Shown in pieces: positions 9,007-19,240 of a DNA stretch of 64,000 nucleotides; within the stretch, counting starts at the first letter, position 1, and each line of letters starts with the position of its first letter. Source of the stretch: VRUE01 sp963718775 (lineage in GTDB: Bacteria; Actinomycetota; Thermoleophilia; Solirubrobacterales; 70-9). The notes below the pieces were generated by a model. The model did not search any database. It saw only the letters and a program-made list of their open reading frames with translations, and was not told the origin of the DNA. The position numbers and the translations under genes are program-made. The stretch is from the NCBI GenBank assembly GCA_963718775.1, contig OY970377.1, positions 2,604,001-2,668,000 on the forward strand, written 5' to 3'.

Positions 9007-10296
9007 ATGCCAACTCCCCTAGCCGTGCCCGCCGTCCTGCGAAATCGCCTGCGTCTGGCGCTGACCGTCGTCGCGGTGGCGCTGGCGCTCGCCGGGCCGG
9101 CGATGTCGGTTGCCGCTCCGGCGCCCTCCGTCCTCACCTTCAAGACCGTCAAGGTCGGCGCTCCCGGCAACCCCTCGGTCGGCATCGTCCCCTTCACCGA
9201 CGCGATCTACCGCTCCTGCGCCGAAGTCGTGCCCGCCGAAAAACAGCCTCCCTGCCAGCAGGTCGGCGGCGTCGACTACCGCTACGGCATCGGCCAGCTC
9301 GAGGTCACCGTCGCCCAGTACGTCGCCTTCCTCAACACGGTCGACCCGGCGGGCCGCAACAGGCACAAGCTCTACAGCTCCAACGAGAGCTCCTCGGCCT
9401 GGCCCAAGTACGGGCAGATCGACTTCTCCGCCGAGCGCCGGCCAAGGGCCGCCACTACTCGGTGGCCTCGCCGGAATGGGCCGACAAGCCCTACGGCTTC
9501 GCCAACTTCCTGCGCTCGGCCCGCTTCGTCAACTCGCTCTACAACGGCCAGGCTGCTCTCCAAGAAGGCCAGCAGCGACGGCAGCTTCCAGCTACGTCAC
9601 CTACCGGGTCCGGCTCTCGCGCCAGACCGAGAGGGGGATGTACGACATGACCGAAGCGGGCGACGACCCGCTCGCACAAGACGCGGCTTCGTCGTCCCCA
9701 GCCAGGACGAGTGGATCAAGGCGGCCTACTACGACCCCAACGGCGGCGGCACGTACTCCTACTGGAAGTACCCGACCAACCCGGGCGTGTTCGGAGACGA
9801 AGGGGCGAGCGCCCCGCACGCAGACGACGCTCGACCCGACGACCGGCGACGTCACCAACGCCTCGACCCAGCCGCTGGCGATCTTCCACACCGCCGAAGC
9901 AGCCGGCCCCGAGCTGGTGCCCGCCGCCTTCAGCGCCGAAGCCTGCGCGACCGTCAACCCGTTCGGGATCGACCCGACCACCTACGAAAAGGCCTACCAG
10001 GGCAGCCTCGGCACGGTCGGCCAGGCGAAGACCACCTCGCCGTGGGGCACGCTCGACCAGGGCGGCAACGCGGTCGAGTGGACCGACACGATCACCCCGC
10101 CGCCGTTCGGGGCGCAGCGGCGCCAGGCCGGGTCTGGCGACGGCTGCACGGCGGCATCGCCAACGCCCCCGTCTACCAGCTCTGGCTCTCGGCGGTCGGC
10201 CTGCAGCCGCAGGACAACACCTTCTACACCGCCACCTATCCGTGGCTGGGCATCCGCATCGGCGTGCTCGGCGACCTGAAGGTGGGCAAGCGCTGA
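9007..10296 (+). CDS. Secreted SUMF1/formylglycine-generating-enzyme-like protein, several frameshifts
   Basis: ATG 9007 opens a signal peptide (LTVVAVALALAGPAMSVAA). Mature parts read in alternating frames: YGIGQLEVTVAQYVAFLNTVD, WADKPYGFANFLRSARFVNSL, FVVPSQDEWIKAAYYDPNGGG, DQGGNAVEWTDTI and a final YPWLGIRIGV. These are the ordered blocks of the SUMF1 (FGE-sulfatase) fold. Breaks lie near 9440, 9555, 9600, 9670, 9810 and 10130. The catalytic cysteine pair of true FGE cannot be confirmed because of the breaks. A sulfatase with a Cys-type modification motif lies two genes downstream, which gives context but not proof of partnership. Confidence 0.6.
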   Translation: MPTPLAVPAVLRNRLRLALTVVAVALALAGPAMSVAAPAPSVLTFKTVKVGAPGNPSVGIVPFTDAIYRSCAEVVPAEKQPPCQQVGGVDYRYGIGQLEVTVAQYVAFLNTVDPAGRNRHKLYSSNESSSAWPKYGQIDFSAERRPRAATTRWPRRNGPTSPTASPTSCARPASSTRSTTARLLSKKASSDGSFQLRHLPGPALAPDREGDVRHDRSGRRPARTRRGFVVPSQDEWIKAAYYDPNGGGTYSYWKYPTNPGVFGDEGASAPHADDARPDDRRRHQRLDPAAGDLPHRRSSRPRAGARRLQRRSLRDRQPVRDRPDHLRKGLPGQPRHGRPGEDHLAVGHARPGRQRGRVDRHDHPAAVRGAAAPGRVWRRLHGGIANAPVYQLWLSAVGLQPQDNTFYTATYPWLGIRIGVLGDLKVGKR

Positions 10297-10335
10297 GCCG
10301 GGCGCTGTCCGCGGGGCTGACTACGCTCGCCGCGC

Positions 10336-11777
10336 ATGCGCCGTCCGTTCTCAAGTAAGCGCCTCTTCCACGCCGCGCGTTCGCCGCCCTGGCGGCGCTC
10401 GCCGCGCTGGCGCTGCCGGCCGGCGCATTCGCCGCGCCGGCCCGCAAGCAGCAGCCAGCAGGCGGCGAGGCGGGGCACGCTGTCGCAGCTGCCCGGCGCG
10501 CAGCGGCTGCCTGGTCGACCGCTCCGACCCACCGAGCGGCTGCGGGACCGCCCGCGCGCTCAAGGGCCCCGGCCCGTTCATGGGCTCGCGCGCGATCGCG
10601 CTCAGCCCCGACGGCAAGAACGTCTACGTCGCCTCCTCGAAAAGCGACGCGATCGCGATCTTCAGGCGCAACCCGCGCAGCGGCACGCTGACCCAGCCGA
10701 ACGGCGCCGGCGGGCTGCATCGCCGCCAAAGGCGCCGGCGGCTGCGCGACGGCGATCGGGCTCGACGGCCCGAACTCGGTCGCGGTCAGCCCCGACGGCC
10801 GCAACGTCTACGCGACCTCGCGGGGCGAGCAACTCGATCACCGTCTTCCACCGCAACCGCTCGACCGGCGCGCTGCAGCCAGCTGCCCGGCGCAGCGCCG
10901 GCTGCATCTCCGGGCTGCCGCTTCCCGGTCTGCGCCACCGGCCGCGGCGCTGCTCGGCCCCGACGTGGTCGTCGTCAGCCCGACGGCGACGAACGTCTAC
11001 GTCGGCTCCTTCTTCGGCAACGCGGTCGCCGTCTTCGACCGCGACCCGGCCAGCGGCGCGCTGACCCAGCCGGCGGGACAGCGCCGGCTGCATCGCCGAA
11101 GCGACGAGCGGCTGCGCCGCCGGCATCGCCCTCGGCGCGCCGGAGGGGATGGCGATCAGCGGCGACGGCGCCAGCGTCTACGTCGCCACGGCCCTCTCCA
11201 ACGCCGTCGTCGTGCTGGCCCGCGACCGTCGACCGGCGCCCTCACCCAGGCGACCGACGGCAGCGGCTGCATCGTCGACAGCGCGCTCACCGGCTGCACC
11301 ACCGGGGTGCAGCTGAGCGGCGCCAACGCGGTCGCGGTCAACCCCGGCGGCGACGTCTACGTGACCTCGCTGTTCAGCAACAGCGTCACCTCCTTCACCC
11401 GCTCGCGCGCACCGGCGGCCTCACCCAGAAGAAAGGCACCGTCGGCTGCCTGGTCTGGCTGCGCGCCGTCGGCTGCTCCTTCGGCCGCGCGCTGCGCGCG
11501 CCGGAGGGGCTCGCCGTCTCGCCCGACGGGGCGAACGTCTACGTCGCCGCCTTCGCCACCGGCGCGATCGACGTCCTCGACCGCGGCAGCGAAGTCCGGC
11601 ACGGTGACCCAGAAGCCGGGCCGCGCCGGCTGCCTCGCGCCCCGCTCGGTCCCGGGCTGCACGCGCGGCCGGGCGCTGCGCGGCGTCAGCTCGATCGCGC
11701 TCAGCCCCGACGGCCGTTATCTCTACTCGACCTCGTTCGGCAGCAACGCCGTCGACATCTTCCGGAGGAACAAATGA
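10336..11777 (+). CDS. Secreted beta-propeller (lactonase/YncE-like) protein, many frameshifts
   Basis: The start ATG 10336 leads into an Ala-rich signal peptide once a break near 10385 is closed (ALAALALPAGAFAAPA). At least six blades repeat the pattern GPxxxAxSPDGxNVYVxS-SxxIxxFxRxxxTGxLTQ, each followed by a GC-I or GC-A segment. Such 7-bladed proteins are common in soil actinobacteria and include lactonases and surface binding proteins; no active site can be assigned. Breaks occur roughly every 100-150 bases from 10385 to 11600. The last codon region ATGA is shared with the sulfatase start, so the two are coupled. Confidence 0.6.
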
Positions 11778-13399
11778 GCGAGGCGGACGAGCGCAAGGAC
11801 GGGCTGACCCGCAAGGAGCTGCTCGGCACCGGGGCGACGCGCCGCCTCGGCGCTGCTGCTCTCCCAGGGCGCCGGCGTCGAGCGGGCGCTCGCCGCGGCG
11901 AAAGGCAAGCGCCACGACGTCGCCGGGATGAACATCATCCTCTTCCTCACCGACCAGGAGCGGGCGATCCAGCACTTCCCGCCGAACTGGCTGCGCCAGA
12001 ACCTGCCGGGGATGCGGCGGCTGCGCCAGCACGGGCTCAGCTTCGAACGCGCCTTCACCAACGCCTGCATGTGCTCGCCGGCGCGCTCGACCCTGATGAG
12101 CGGCTACTTCCCCGCCCAGCACGGGGTCAAGTACACGCTCGAGGAAGACATGCCCGCCGGCGAATACCCGCAGGTCGAACTGCCGGTCGAACTGACGAAC
12201 CTCGCCACGGTGATGAAGGCGGCCGGCTACAACGTCGTCTACAAGGGCAAGTGGCACTGCTCGAAACCGGCCGAGAAGGAAGACGCGCAGCCCGTCCGAT
12301 CTCGAAAAGTACGGCTTCCTGCGCTGGAACCCGCCCGACGCCGGCGCCAACCAGAGCGTCCCCGAGGCCGGCGGCGGCTTCATCGACAACGACGGCCGCT
12401 TCATCGAATCGATCGGCAACGTCGCGGACGGCACCGAGGGCGCGCTGCAGTACCTGAGCTCGACCGCGGCCCAGCAGCAGCCCTTCTTCATGGTGATCTC
12501 GGTCGTCAACCCGCACGACGTCCTCTTCTACCCGAGCAAAACCTTCGACGAAGCCGGCTACGACGAGTCCTGGCTGGAGGGCAACATCCACGCGCCGGAG
12601 ACGACCGAAGAAGACCTCTCGACCAAGCCCATCGGTCCAGGAAGAATTCCTGCAACATCTTCAACCTGACCGGGAAGCCGAAAAACCGAGGAACAGATGC
12701 GCAACTACCTGAACTTCTACGGCAACCTGATGCGCTCCTCCGACAGCTACCTGGTCAACGTCCTCGACAAGCTCGAAGAGACCGGCCTCTTCGACGACAC
12801 GCTGATCGTGCGCACGGCCGACCACGGTGAGATGGGGCTGACCCACGGCGGCCTGCGGCAGAAGAACTTCAACTTCTACGAGGAGGCGACGCGGGTGCCG
12901 CTCGTCTACTCGAACCCGAAGCTCTTCCCGAAGCCGGCCCAGACCGACGCGCTGGTCTCCCACGTCGACTTCCTGCCGACGCTGGCGAGCCTGGCGGCGG
13001 CGCCGCCGAGCGCCCGCGCCAACTGGCAGGGGGTCGACTACTCGAAGCTGGTCCTGCACCCGTCCTCGAACAAATCCGTCCAGGACTACGTCGTCTTCAC
13101 CTACGACGACTACCAGTCCGGCCAGACCAAACCGGCCCTACCCGAAACCGCCCAACCACATCGTCAGCATCCGCGAAGGGCGCTGGAAGCTGGCCAAGTA
13201 CTACGACGTCAAAGGCCGCAAAGCCGCCGCAGTGGGAGATGTACGACCTGAAGACCGACCCGCTGGAGAAGAAGAACCTCGCCTTCCAGCGGCCACAAAC
13301 GCACTGCCGAGCAGGAGCGCAGAATTCAAGCGCCTCAAACGCAAGCTCGCCCGGGTCGAAAAGACCCGCCTGAAGCCGCTGCCCAGTACGGCGAGTTAG
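11774..13399 (+). CDS. Sulfatase, Cys-type, several frameshifts
   Basis: About 540 residues after correction. A short leader with TRKELL and an Ala-rich stretch suggests a Tat-like export signal, though with RK rather than RR. The catalytic N-terminal half reads MNIILFLTDQE and NACMCSPARSTLMSG; CSPAR is the CxPxR motif whose Cys becomes formylglycine (near 12072). Further family blocks are KGKWH, FFMVISVVNPHD and TLIVRTADHGEMGLTHGG with the metal Asp-His pair. Breaks lie near 11835, 12290, 12640, 12690, 13140, 13220 and 13300. The TAG stop at 13397-13399 interlocks with the TAA stop of the convergent gene. The sulfate ester it attacks is unknown. Confidence 0.75.
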
Positions 13400-14301
13400 T
13401 CCTCTTCCTCGGCGAGCGCGCGGCGCAGCGCCTCGTCGAAGGACTCCGGCGAGATTCCGAACGGCTCGGCCCCGGAGGGGTCGGTGACCACGGTCGCCGT
13501 GGTCAGGCCCTCGACCAGCGGCCGCGCGACCTTGGTGTCGACCGGCGTCACCAGGCCGAGCCAGAGCGCCGAGAGCCACGGGCGTGATCAGGGGGACCGG
13601 GAGCTTGCGCCGCGGCTGCTAGCCCCATCGCGATCGCCATCCGGTCCAGCATCGTCCGCGTAGGAGAGGACGTCGGGGCCGCCGATCTGGACCTCGCGGC
13701 CCTCGGACTCGGGGACCTCGGGGGCGCGGCGCAGGTACTCGATCGTCGCGTCGATGCCGATCGGCTGGGTGTCGGTGCGCAGCCAGCTCGGCGCGATCAT
13801 CACCGGCAGTCGCTCGACCAGGTAGCGCAGCGTCCGGTAGGACTCGCTGCCGGCGCCGACCACCATCGCCGCCCGGAAGTAGGTGAGCGGCGGCCCCTCG
13901 GCGGCGAGGACACGCGCGGTCTCGTGGCGGCTGCGCAGGTGCTCGGACTCGGCTCTCGTCGCCGAGCCCGCCGAGGTAGATGACCCGCTCGACCCCTTCG
14001 CGCTTGGCCATGCCGGGCGAAGTTCTCCGCGCCGATGCGCTCGCGCTCGGCGAACCCGTCGCCGCCGGCCATCGCGTGGACGAGGTAGTAGGCGACCTCG
14101 ACGTCCCTGCCCCGCGCCCTCGAGGCTCGCCGCGTCGGTGACGTCGCCGACATGCAGGTCCAGCACCGGCCACCTCGAGCGCTGCGCCCTGGAGCGATCG
14201 CGAACCAGGCAGCGGACCGGCGACTCCGTGCGCGCCAGCGCCGCGGCCAGCCGGCCGCCGACGAAGCCCGTCGCACCGGCGATGAGTGTGCGTGCGGTGA
14301 T
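13396..14301 (-). CDS. NAD(P)-binding Rossmann-fold protein (YbjT/NmrA type), several frameshifts
   Basis: The N terminus carries ARTLIAGATGFVGGRLAAALA, a GxxGFVG dinucleotide site of atypical SDRs. Later parts are VAYYLVHAM, GVERVIYLGGLGD, EGPPLTYFRAAMVVGAGSESY, PIGIDATIEYL and a C-terminal ALRRALAEEED. Breaks lie near 13580, 13650, 13965, 14020 and 14120. The true start is unclear: the conserved frame has no ATG or GTG between 14301 and the divergent gene at 14347, so another indel may hide it. Its neighbour across the divergent gap is an SRPBCC protein, a pairing common for this family. The stop overlaps that of the sulfatase on the other strand. Confidence 0.6.
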
Positions 14302-14346
14302 CCACCAAAGGTAGCCGGCGGCCTCGGCTCCTGCGAGACTGGGCGC

Positions 14347-14800
14347 GTGCGCACGCACCTCCTCGAGCGGAGCCAGCGGGTCGAGGTGCCGGTCGAGCGC
14401 GCCTTCGACTTCTACGTCGACGCCGCTCAACCTGGAGCCGCTCACCCCTCCCTGGCTGCACTTCGAGGTGACGACGCCGGGCGCGATCGTGATGGAGGCC
14501 GGCACGCTGCTCGACTACAGGCTGAGGCTGCACGGCGTGCCGGTCCGCTGGCAGACTCGGATCGAGATCTGGGAACCGCCGCGGCGCTTCGTCGACAGCC
14601 AGGCCAAGGGCCCCTACTCGCTCTGGGAGCACACCCACCTGTTCGAGCCCGACGGCGAGGGTGCGACGATCATCCACGACCGCGTCCGCTACGCGATCCC
14701 GTTCGGCCCGCTCGGCGCCCTCGCCCACCGACTCTTCGTCCGCCGTGACCTAGAGCGGATCTTCGACTACCGCGGCGCCGCTGTCGCCGAGCACCTGTGA
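14347..14800 (+). CDS. SRPBCC-fold protein, one frameshift
   Basis: GTG at 14347 gives RTHLLERSQRVEVPVERAFDFYVDA. After one inserted base near 14428 it continues NLEPLTPPWLHFEV, RLHGVPVRWQTRIEIWEPPRRFVDSQ and WEHTHLFEP. This is the START/SRPBCC hydrophobic-cavity fold, about 151 residues. The ligand is unknown. It is divergent from the NAD(P)-binding gene, and its stop overlaps the GTG of the thioesterase gene (GTGA). Confidence 0.7.
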
Positions 14801-15606
14801 GCCCGATCGACCTGGCTGAGGCCACACAGCTCGAGGGCGAGGAAGGCCGGTACTCGATGCGCCTCGACGAGGCATGGGAGATCTGGGGCCCCAGCGGCGG
14901 ATATCTCGCCGCGATCGCCCTCCGTGCGGCAGGCCAGGTCGCGCAAATCCCCCGGCCGGCGAGCTTCTATTGCCACTTCCTCAGCTCACCGGCTTTCGAT
15001 CACGTCGAGCTCACGGTTGAGCTGCTCAAGCGCGGTCGCCGCTCGGAGTCGCTCTCGGTGCGTATGTCCCAGCACGGGAAGCCCGTTCTGCATGCCCTTG
15101 TGAGAACAGCAGCCGAGGCGCCGGGATATCGACACCAAGAGCTGGAGGCGCCAGAGGTAACGCCCCCCGACGCATCGAGGCCGGTCGGCCGATTGAAAGA
15201 CGGTAAGCCGATCTTCAAGTTCTGGAACAACGTCAGCTGCCGTCGCCCGGATTGGGACGCGGCGGACGAGGCATCGGCCATCGTCAGGGAATGGGTGCGA
15301 TTCGAGCCGACGCCCTGCTTCGACGACCTCTTCATCGACGCCGCGCGTCCACTGATCCTTCTCGACACCTTCGGCTGGCCCGCCGTGTACCAGAGGTACA
15401 AAGGCGCCGACTACACGGCCCCCAATCTCGACACCAACGTCTGTTTCCACCAGTTCGCCGATCAGGACGAGTGGTTGCTGGTCGACCACGAATGCCCGGT
15501 AGCCCGCGACGGCCTGCTCGGCGTCAATGGCCGAGTTTGGACTGCCGACGGCCGCCTGCTCGCCAGCGGAAGCGCACAGCTATGTTGCATTCCTCGTATG
15601 GATTGA
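14797..15606 (+). CDS. Acyl-CoA thioesterase, double hotdog (TesB-like)
   Basis: 269 residues, intact. Two hotdog halves can be followed: GPSGGYLAAIALRAAGQV with FYCHFLSSPAFDHVELTVELLKRGRRSESLSVRMSQHGK, then the C-terminal half with APNLDTNVCFHQF, WLLVDHECPVARDGLLGVNGRVWTADGRLLASG. The last stretch is the usual thioesterase end block. It hydrolyses acyl-CoA thioesters; chain length is not predictable. The GTG start overlaps the SRPBCC stop by four bases. Confidence 0.7.
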   Translation: MSPIDLAEATQLEGEEGRYSMRLDEAWEIWGPSGGYLAAIALRAAGQVAQIPRPASFYCHFLSSPAFDHVELTVELLKRGRRSESLSVRMSQHGKPVLHALVRTAAEAPGYRHQELEAPEVTPPDASRPVGRLKDGKPIFKFWNNVSCRRPDWDAADEASAIVREWVRFEPTPCFDDLFIDAARPLILLDTFGWPAVYQRYKGADYTAPNLDTNVCFHQFADQDEWLLVDHECPVARDGLLGVNGRVWTADGRLLASGSAQLCCIPRMD

Positions 15607-15629
15607 CCGCGCCGCGCTTGGGTAGCGCT

Positions 15630-16427
15630 TCAGGCGGGTTCGATCTGGAATCCCTCGCCCGGCTCCAATACCCGCGCCGGAATGCCGAGGTCGCGGGCGG
15701 CTGTGCGCAGCGTGCCTGGTGGGTCGTCTGCCTGGACGTAATTCTCGGCCGCGTGAAGGGGGCCGTAGTGGATTGGGATCACCTCTCTGGCTCCGAGCAG
15801 CTTGGCGGCGACGGCGGCCTGCGCGGGGTCCATGCCGGCCGGTAGCGGGCTGGGAGGTTGACGCGCGGGAAGGTCGACCACCGCGCCGCCGACCGGTAGG
15901 AACGCGGCATCGAAGGGGCCGTGGCGCAGAGCGGTGAGCCACCACCAACCGTGGAAAAGGGTGTCGCCGGCGTGGAGGATGCGGCAGCCCTCCGCGGCCA
16001 CGCACCAGGAGACCTGCGGGTCACCGAAGCCGTCGGCGGCGGGAAGCGCGGTGACTGAGAAGGGCCCGACCTCGACCGTCTCCCATGGCTCGATCACACG
16101 GGTCGCCAGGCCGCTGTCGTCGAGGGCCGATTCGGGTCGTTCGACCAGAGCGGTCTCGGCGGGGCCGCCCGTGGCCTTGTGCGGCCACAGCACCACTCCG
16201 TCGTCGCGCAGTGTGCGGGTGAGGGCCGCGATATCGGCGTGGTCGCTGTGCAGGTGTGTCAGCAGGCCGAGCGCGACCGTGCCGGCTGACGGTGACGATG
16301 GCACCTCGCCCTTTGGAGGGAGGTCGCCATGGTGAAACGAGAAGTCCTCGACGAAGTCGATCACGGCGGTCTCTCCGCCGGCCTGGACTTCCAAGCCGGC
16401 CCAGGCGAGACGTCGCACCTCGATCAC
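15630..16427 (-). CDS. Metallo-beta-lactamase-fold hydrolase
   Basis: A 265-residue member of the MBL superfamily (UlaG/L-ascorbate lactonase-like style). The metal site HxHxDH is LTHLHSDHAD near residue 60, and later ligands are in ILHAGDTLFHGWW and VIPIHYGPLH. The substrate is unknown. I place the start at GTG 16427 because this codon overlaps the TGA of the upstream gene (GTGA), which implies coupling; a longer reading to 16451 exists but overlaps the upstream gene by 28 bases. Confidence 0.7.
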   Translation of the reverse strand: MIEVRRLAWAGLEVQAGGETAVIDFVEDFSFHHGDLPPKGEVPSSPSAGTVALGLLTHLHSDHADIAALTRTLRDDGVVLWPHKATGGPAETALVERPESALDDSGLATRVIEPWETVEVGPFSVTALPAADGFGDPQVSWCVAAEGCRILHAGDTLFHGWWWLTALRHGPFDAAFLPVGGAVVDLPARQPPSPLPAGMDPAQAAVAAKLLGAREVIPIHYGPLHAAENYVQADDPPGTLRTAARDLGIPARVLEPGEGFQIEPA

Positions 16428-17323
16428 TGAGTGTGCGGCGACCAGTCCCAATGCGCGTGGGCGAGGCTGACCTGAAGATCGCCGCCGGTCAGCTTCACGT
16501 TTGGTCTGCCCGGGAAATCAACGGTCAAGTCGCCAGTCCAGCGATTTGCCAGCTTCGCCGTGCGACGGAAATGGGCCGTGCCCGAGAAGGGAGCCGGTGG
16601 GCGCACGGTGGCGGCTTGAATTTGGTCGTCGTAGGCAAATGCACGGGCCGGGGAGATGATGCTCGTGAACCTCTCGATCGAGACTCCACCGCGCTTTTCG
16701 GAGATGCTGGCTTCGAAGTGGGCGCGTCCACCGGGGTGGTTCTTGACCACTTTCAAGTGTGGGCCGAAGCGGGCCCTCTTTTCATCGACGTTCAGCTCTG
16801 CGCCCGGAAGAAAGGGCCCGCCACTACTACCCAAAATACCCGGGCAGACGATGTCGATCAAGAAGCCGAGATCTCCGCGCGCCGCAGGGGCTTCGATTGC
16901 CGTGTAGCCCTCCTCGCCGTGGAAGTCGATCGTCCCTTCGTAGTTTCCGCTATCGAATGAGAAGGGTTTGCCACCACATCTGGACCGCACCGTTCGGGCC
17001 TGTCCCGAGGGATGAAATGTGACCGCAATCTTGCCCAGCACACCGAGGTCAGCTTCGAGCGACGTTTCGGTCACCGTCGCGGGAGCAGAGTAGAAAGCGC
17101 CGTCGGTCTTACTGGTCACGAAGATCACGATCGAAGCCGGTCTGCCTTTTCGGGCTGGAGCTCCGAAGACGAAGAGCGAGTAGCCGTTGCTTGCTTTCAC
17201 TGTGAATGCGCCAGGCGGTGGAGGTGGCTTTGCGGCACTCGACGAAGCGGGGCTCCCCGCCGCTGGTGTTGCTCCAAGGGCCGCCAACAAGACTGCGCCA
17301 AGGACGATCCCCAGTGAAAACAT
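16424..17323 (-). CDS. Secreted protein of a lineage-specific family (copy 1)
   Basis: 299 residues from ATG 17323, which begins a clean signal peptide (MFSLGIVLGAVLLAALGATPAAGS). The mature protein has SNGYSLFVFGAP, LGKIAVTFHPSGQ, CGGKPFSFDSGNYEGTIDF, HGEEGYTAIEAPAARG and a C-terminal WTGDLTVDFPGRPNVKLTGG. The protein at 41660-42721 has the same blocks in the same order (NGFRIYVTGSP, GKIDLRFH, GYFTGTVVF, RGEEGFT, GLSNVIFGGN). I know no named domain for it. It is upstream of, and overlaps, the MBL gene. Confidence 0.65.
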   Translation of the reverse strand: MFSLGIVLGAVLLAALGATPAAGSPASSSAAKPPPPPGAFTVKASNGYSLFVFGAPARKGRPASIVIFVTSKTDGAFYSAPATVTETSLEADLGVLGKIAVTFHPSGQARTVRSRCGGKPFSFDSGNYEGTIDFHGEEGYTAIEAPAARGDLGFLIDIVCPGILGSSGGPFLPGAELNVDEKRARFGPHLKVVKNHPGGRAHFEASISEKRGGVSIERFTSIISPARAFAYDDQIQAATVRPPAPFSGTAHFRRTAKLANRWTGDLTVDFPGRPNVKLTGGDLQVSLAHAHWDWSPHTQ

Positions 17324-17451
17324 CCGCGTCACTTCAATCGCTCCACGACTTTCATCATTCGACCATATATGAAGCGATCGGGGCAAACCATTGGGTCGGC
17401 TACCGCCGTGCCAAACACGCTTCCGACCCGATGGCCTTATCCTGACTGGCC

Positions 17452-18970
17452 ATGCAGCCAGATCATCAGGTCGCGGTCGTCGGCGGTGGGTTCTCTGGGA
17501 TCGGCACGGCGATCAAGCTCGACGAGGCCGGGATCGACGACTGGGTCGCTGCTCGAGGCGGGCGACGGTGTCGGCGGGGCGTGGCACTGGAACACCTACC
17601 CGGGCATCGGCGTCGACATCCCCTCGTTCAGCTACCAGTTCTCCTTCGAGCAGCGCGCCGACTGGTCGCGGGTCTACGCACCGGGCAATGAGCTGAAGGC
17701 CTACGCCGAGCACTGCGTCGACACCTACGGGCTGCGTTCGCGGATTCGCCTCAACGCCGAAGTGACCGGCGCGACCTTCGACGACGAGCACCACTTCTGG
17801 CGCCTGGAGATGGCAGAAGGCCCAGCCGTCACGGCACGCTTCATCGTCGGCGCCACCGGTGTCTTCACCAAGCCCAAGCCACCCGAGATAAAGGGGGTCG
17901 ACGAGCTTCGCCGGCACGGTGATGCACACCGCGCGCTGGGACCACGGCCAGGATCTGCGCGGCAAGCGGGTGGCGATCATCGGCACCGGCGCCTCCGCGG
18001 TCCAGGTGATCCCCTCGATCGCGCCGGAAGTCGAGCAGCTGACCGTGTTGCAGCGCACGCCGATCTGGTGCCTGCCCAAGCCCGACGCGCCGATCCGGCC
18101 GCGCACGCGCGAGCTGCTGCGCCGCGTCCCCGGCGCACAGCAGGTGGTGCGGCTCCTGAGCCAGCTCTACGTCGAGCTCAACTTCCCGCTGCCCGCGCAT
18201 TTCCACGGCAGTGCTTCCGCTCGCCAAGGCGGCGAACGCGTCGGGCGCAGGCACCTGCGCTCAGGTCCGCGATCCGGTAGTGCGCGAGAAGCTGACTCCG
18301 CACTACGGGCTCGGCTGCAAGCGGCCGAGCTTCTCGAACGAGTACCTGCCGGCCTTCAACCGGCCCAACGTCTACCTCGAGACGAGCACGATCGAGGAGA
18401 TCACGCCCGCCGCCGTTCGCACCGCAGACGCCGAGCACGAGATCGACGTGCTGATCCTGGCCACCGGCTTCCAGGTCTTCGAGAAGGGCAACATGCCCGC
18501 CTACCCGGTTCGTGGCAGCGACGGCGTGGAACTCGCGGAGTGGTGGGACGAGAACCGCTTCCAGGCCTATGAGGGCGTCAGCGTGCCCGGCTTCCCCAAC
18601 ATGTTCATGATCCTCGGCCCCTACGGCTTCAACGGCGCCAGCTACTTCACCCTGATCGAGAACCAGGCGCGCCACATCGTCCGCTGCCTGCGCCGCGCCC
18701 GCAGCAGCGGCTCGACCTCGGTCGAGATCTCGCGCCGAGGCCAACCAGCGCTACTGCGAGAAGATGCTCGGCCGCCGCGACCGCCAGGTCTTCTTCTCCG
18801 GCACCTGCTCGACCGCGAACAGCTACTACTTCGACGACCACGGCGACGCCCCGTTCCGCGCCTCGACCAACGCTCGAGGTCGCCTGGCGCAGCGCCCACT
18901 TCGACCTCGACGACTACCGCTTCACACGGGCCTCGCCGAGCGGCGCGTCTCCGAGCCGGCATCGGCCTGA
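17452..18970 (+). CDS. Baeyer-Villiger-type flavin monooxygenase, several frameshifts
   Basis: The FAD site is VAVVGGGFSGIGTAIKL, then GGAWHWNTYPGIGVDIPSFSYQFS. The Baeyer-Villiger fingerprint FxGxxxHTxxWD is FAGTVMHTARWDHG, and the second dinucleotide site is VAIIGTGASAVQVIP. Later blocks are EIDVLILATGFQ and MFMILGPYGFNGASYF. Breaks are near 17547, 17905, 18210, 18740 and 18875. Such enzymes insert oxygen next to ketones using NADPH and O2. The end is uncertain: frames stop at 18970 or 18981, and the expected length near 500 residues fits either. Confidence 0.75.
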
Positions 18971-18988
18971 GCCACCGGTAGCGCCGCC

Positions 18989-19240
18989 CTATCCGGGAAG
19001 GAGTGGCTCGAGATGGGCTCGGCCGCTGAAGTAGCTCGAATGCGTTTGTTTGATCGTCTCCAGCGAATCTGCGCTGAGCAGGACGATGTCGAGCTTCGCT
19101 TCAATTCCACCACTGGCCCGCTCAGCTTCGGCATAGGCCTTTTGGGCCGCGTCGTAGTCGGTGCCGAAGGTCTGCACCTCCACCTCACCGGTGGAGGGGT
19201 CGAGAGCGACTAGGAAGTGTTGAATTTCGTCAGGACTCAT
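18989..19240 (-). CDS. Small protein partnered with a RelA/SpoT-domain gene (possible antitoxin)
   Basis: 83 residues with SPDEIQHFLVALDPSTGEVEVQTFGTDYDAAQKAYAEAER and DIVLLSADSLETIKQTHSSYF. No known catalytic motif. Its ATG overlaps the stop of the upstream RelA/SpoT gene by four bases, so the two are translated together. Small unrelated neighbours of toxic small alarmone synthetases are usually their antitoxins, which makes that the leading guess. The DNA here is less GC-rich than the flanks. Confidence 0.55.
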   Translation of the reverse strand: MSPDEIQHFLVALDPSTGEVEVQTFGTDYDAAQKAYAEAERASGGIEAKLDIVLLSADSLETIKQTHSSYFSGRAHLEPLLPG

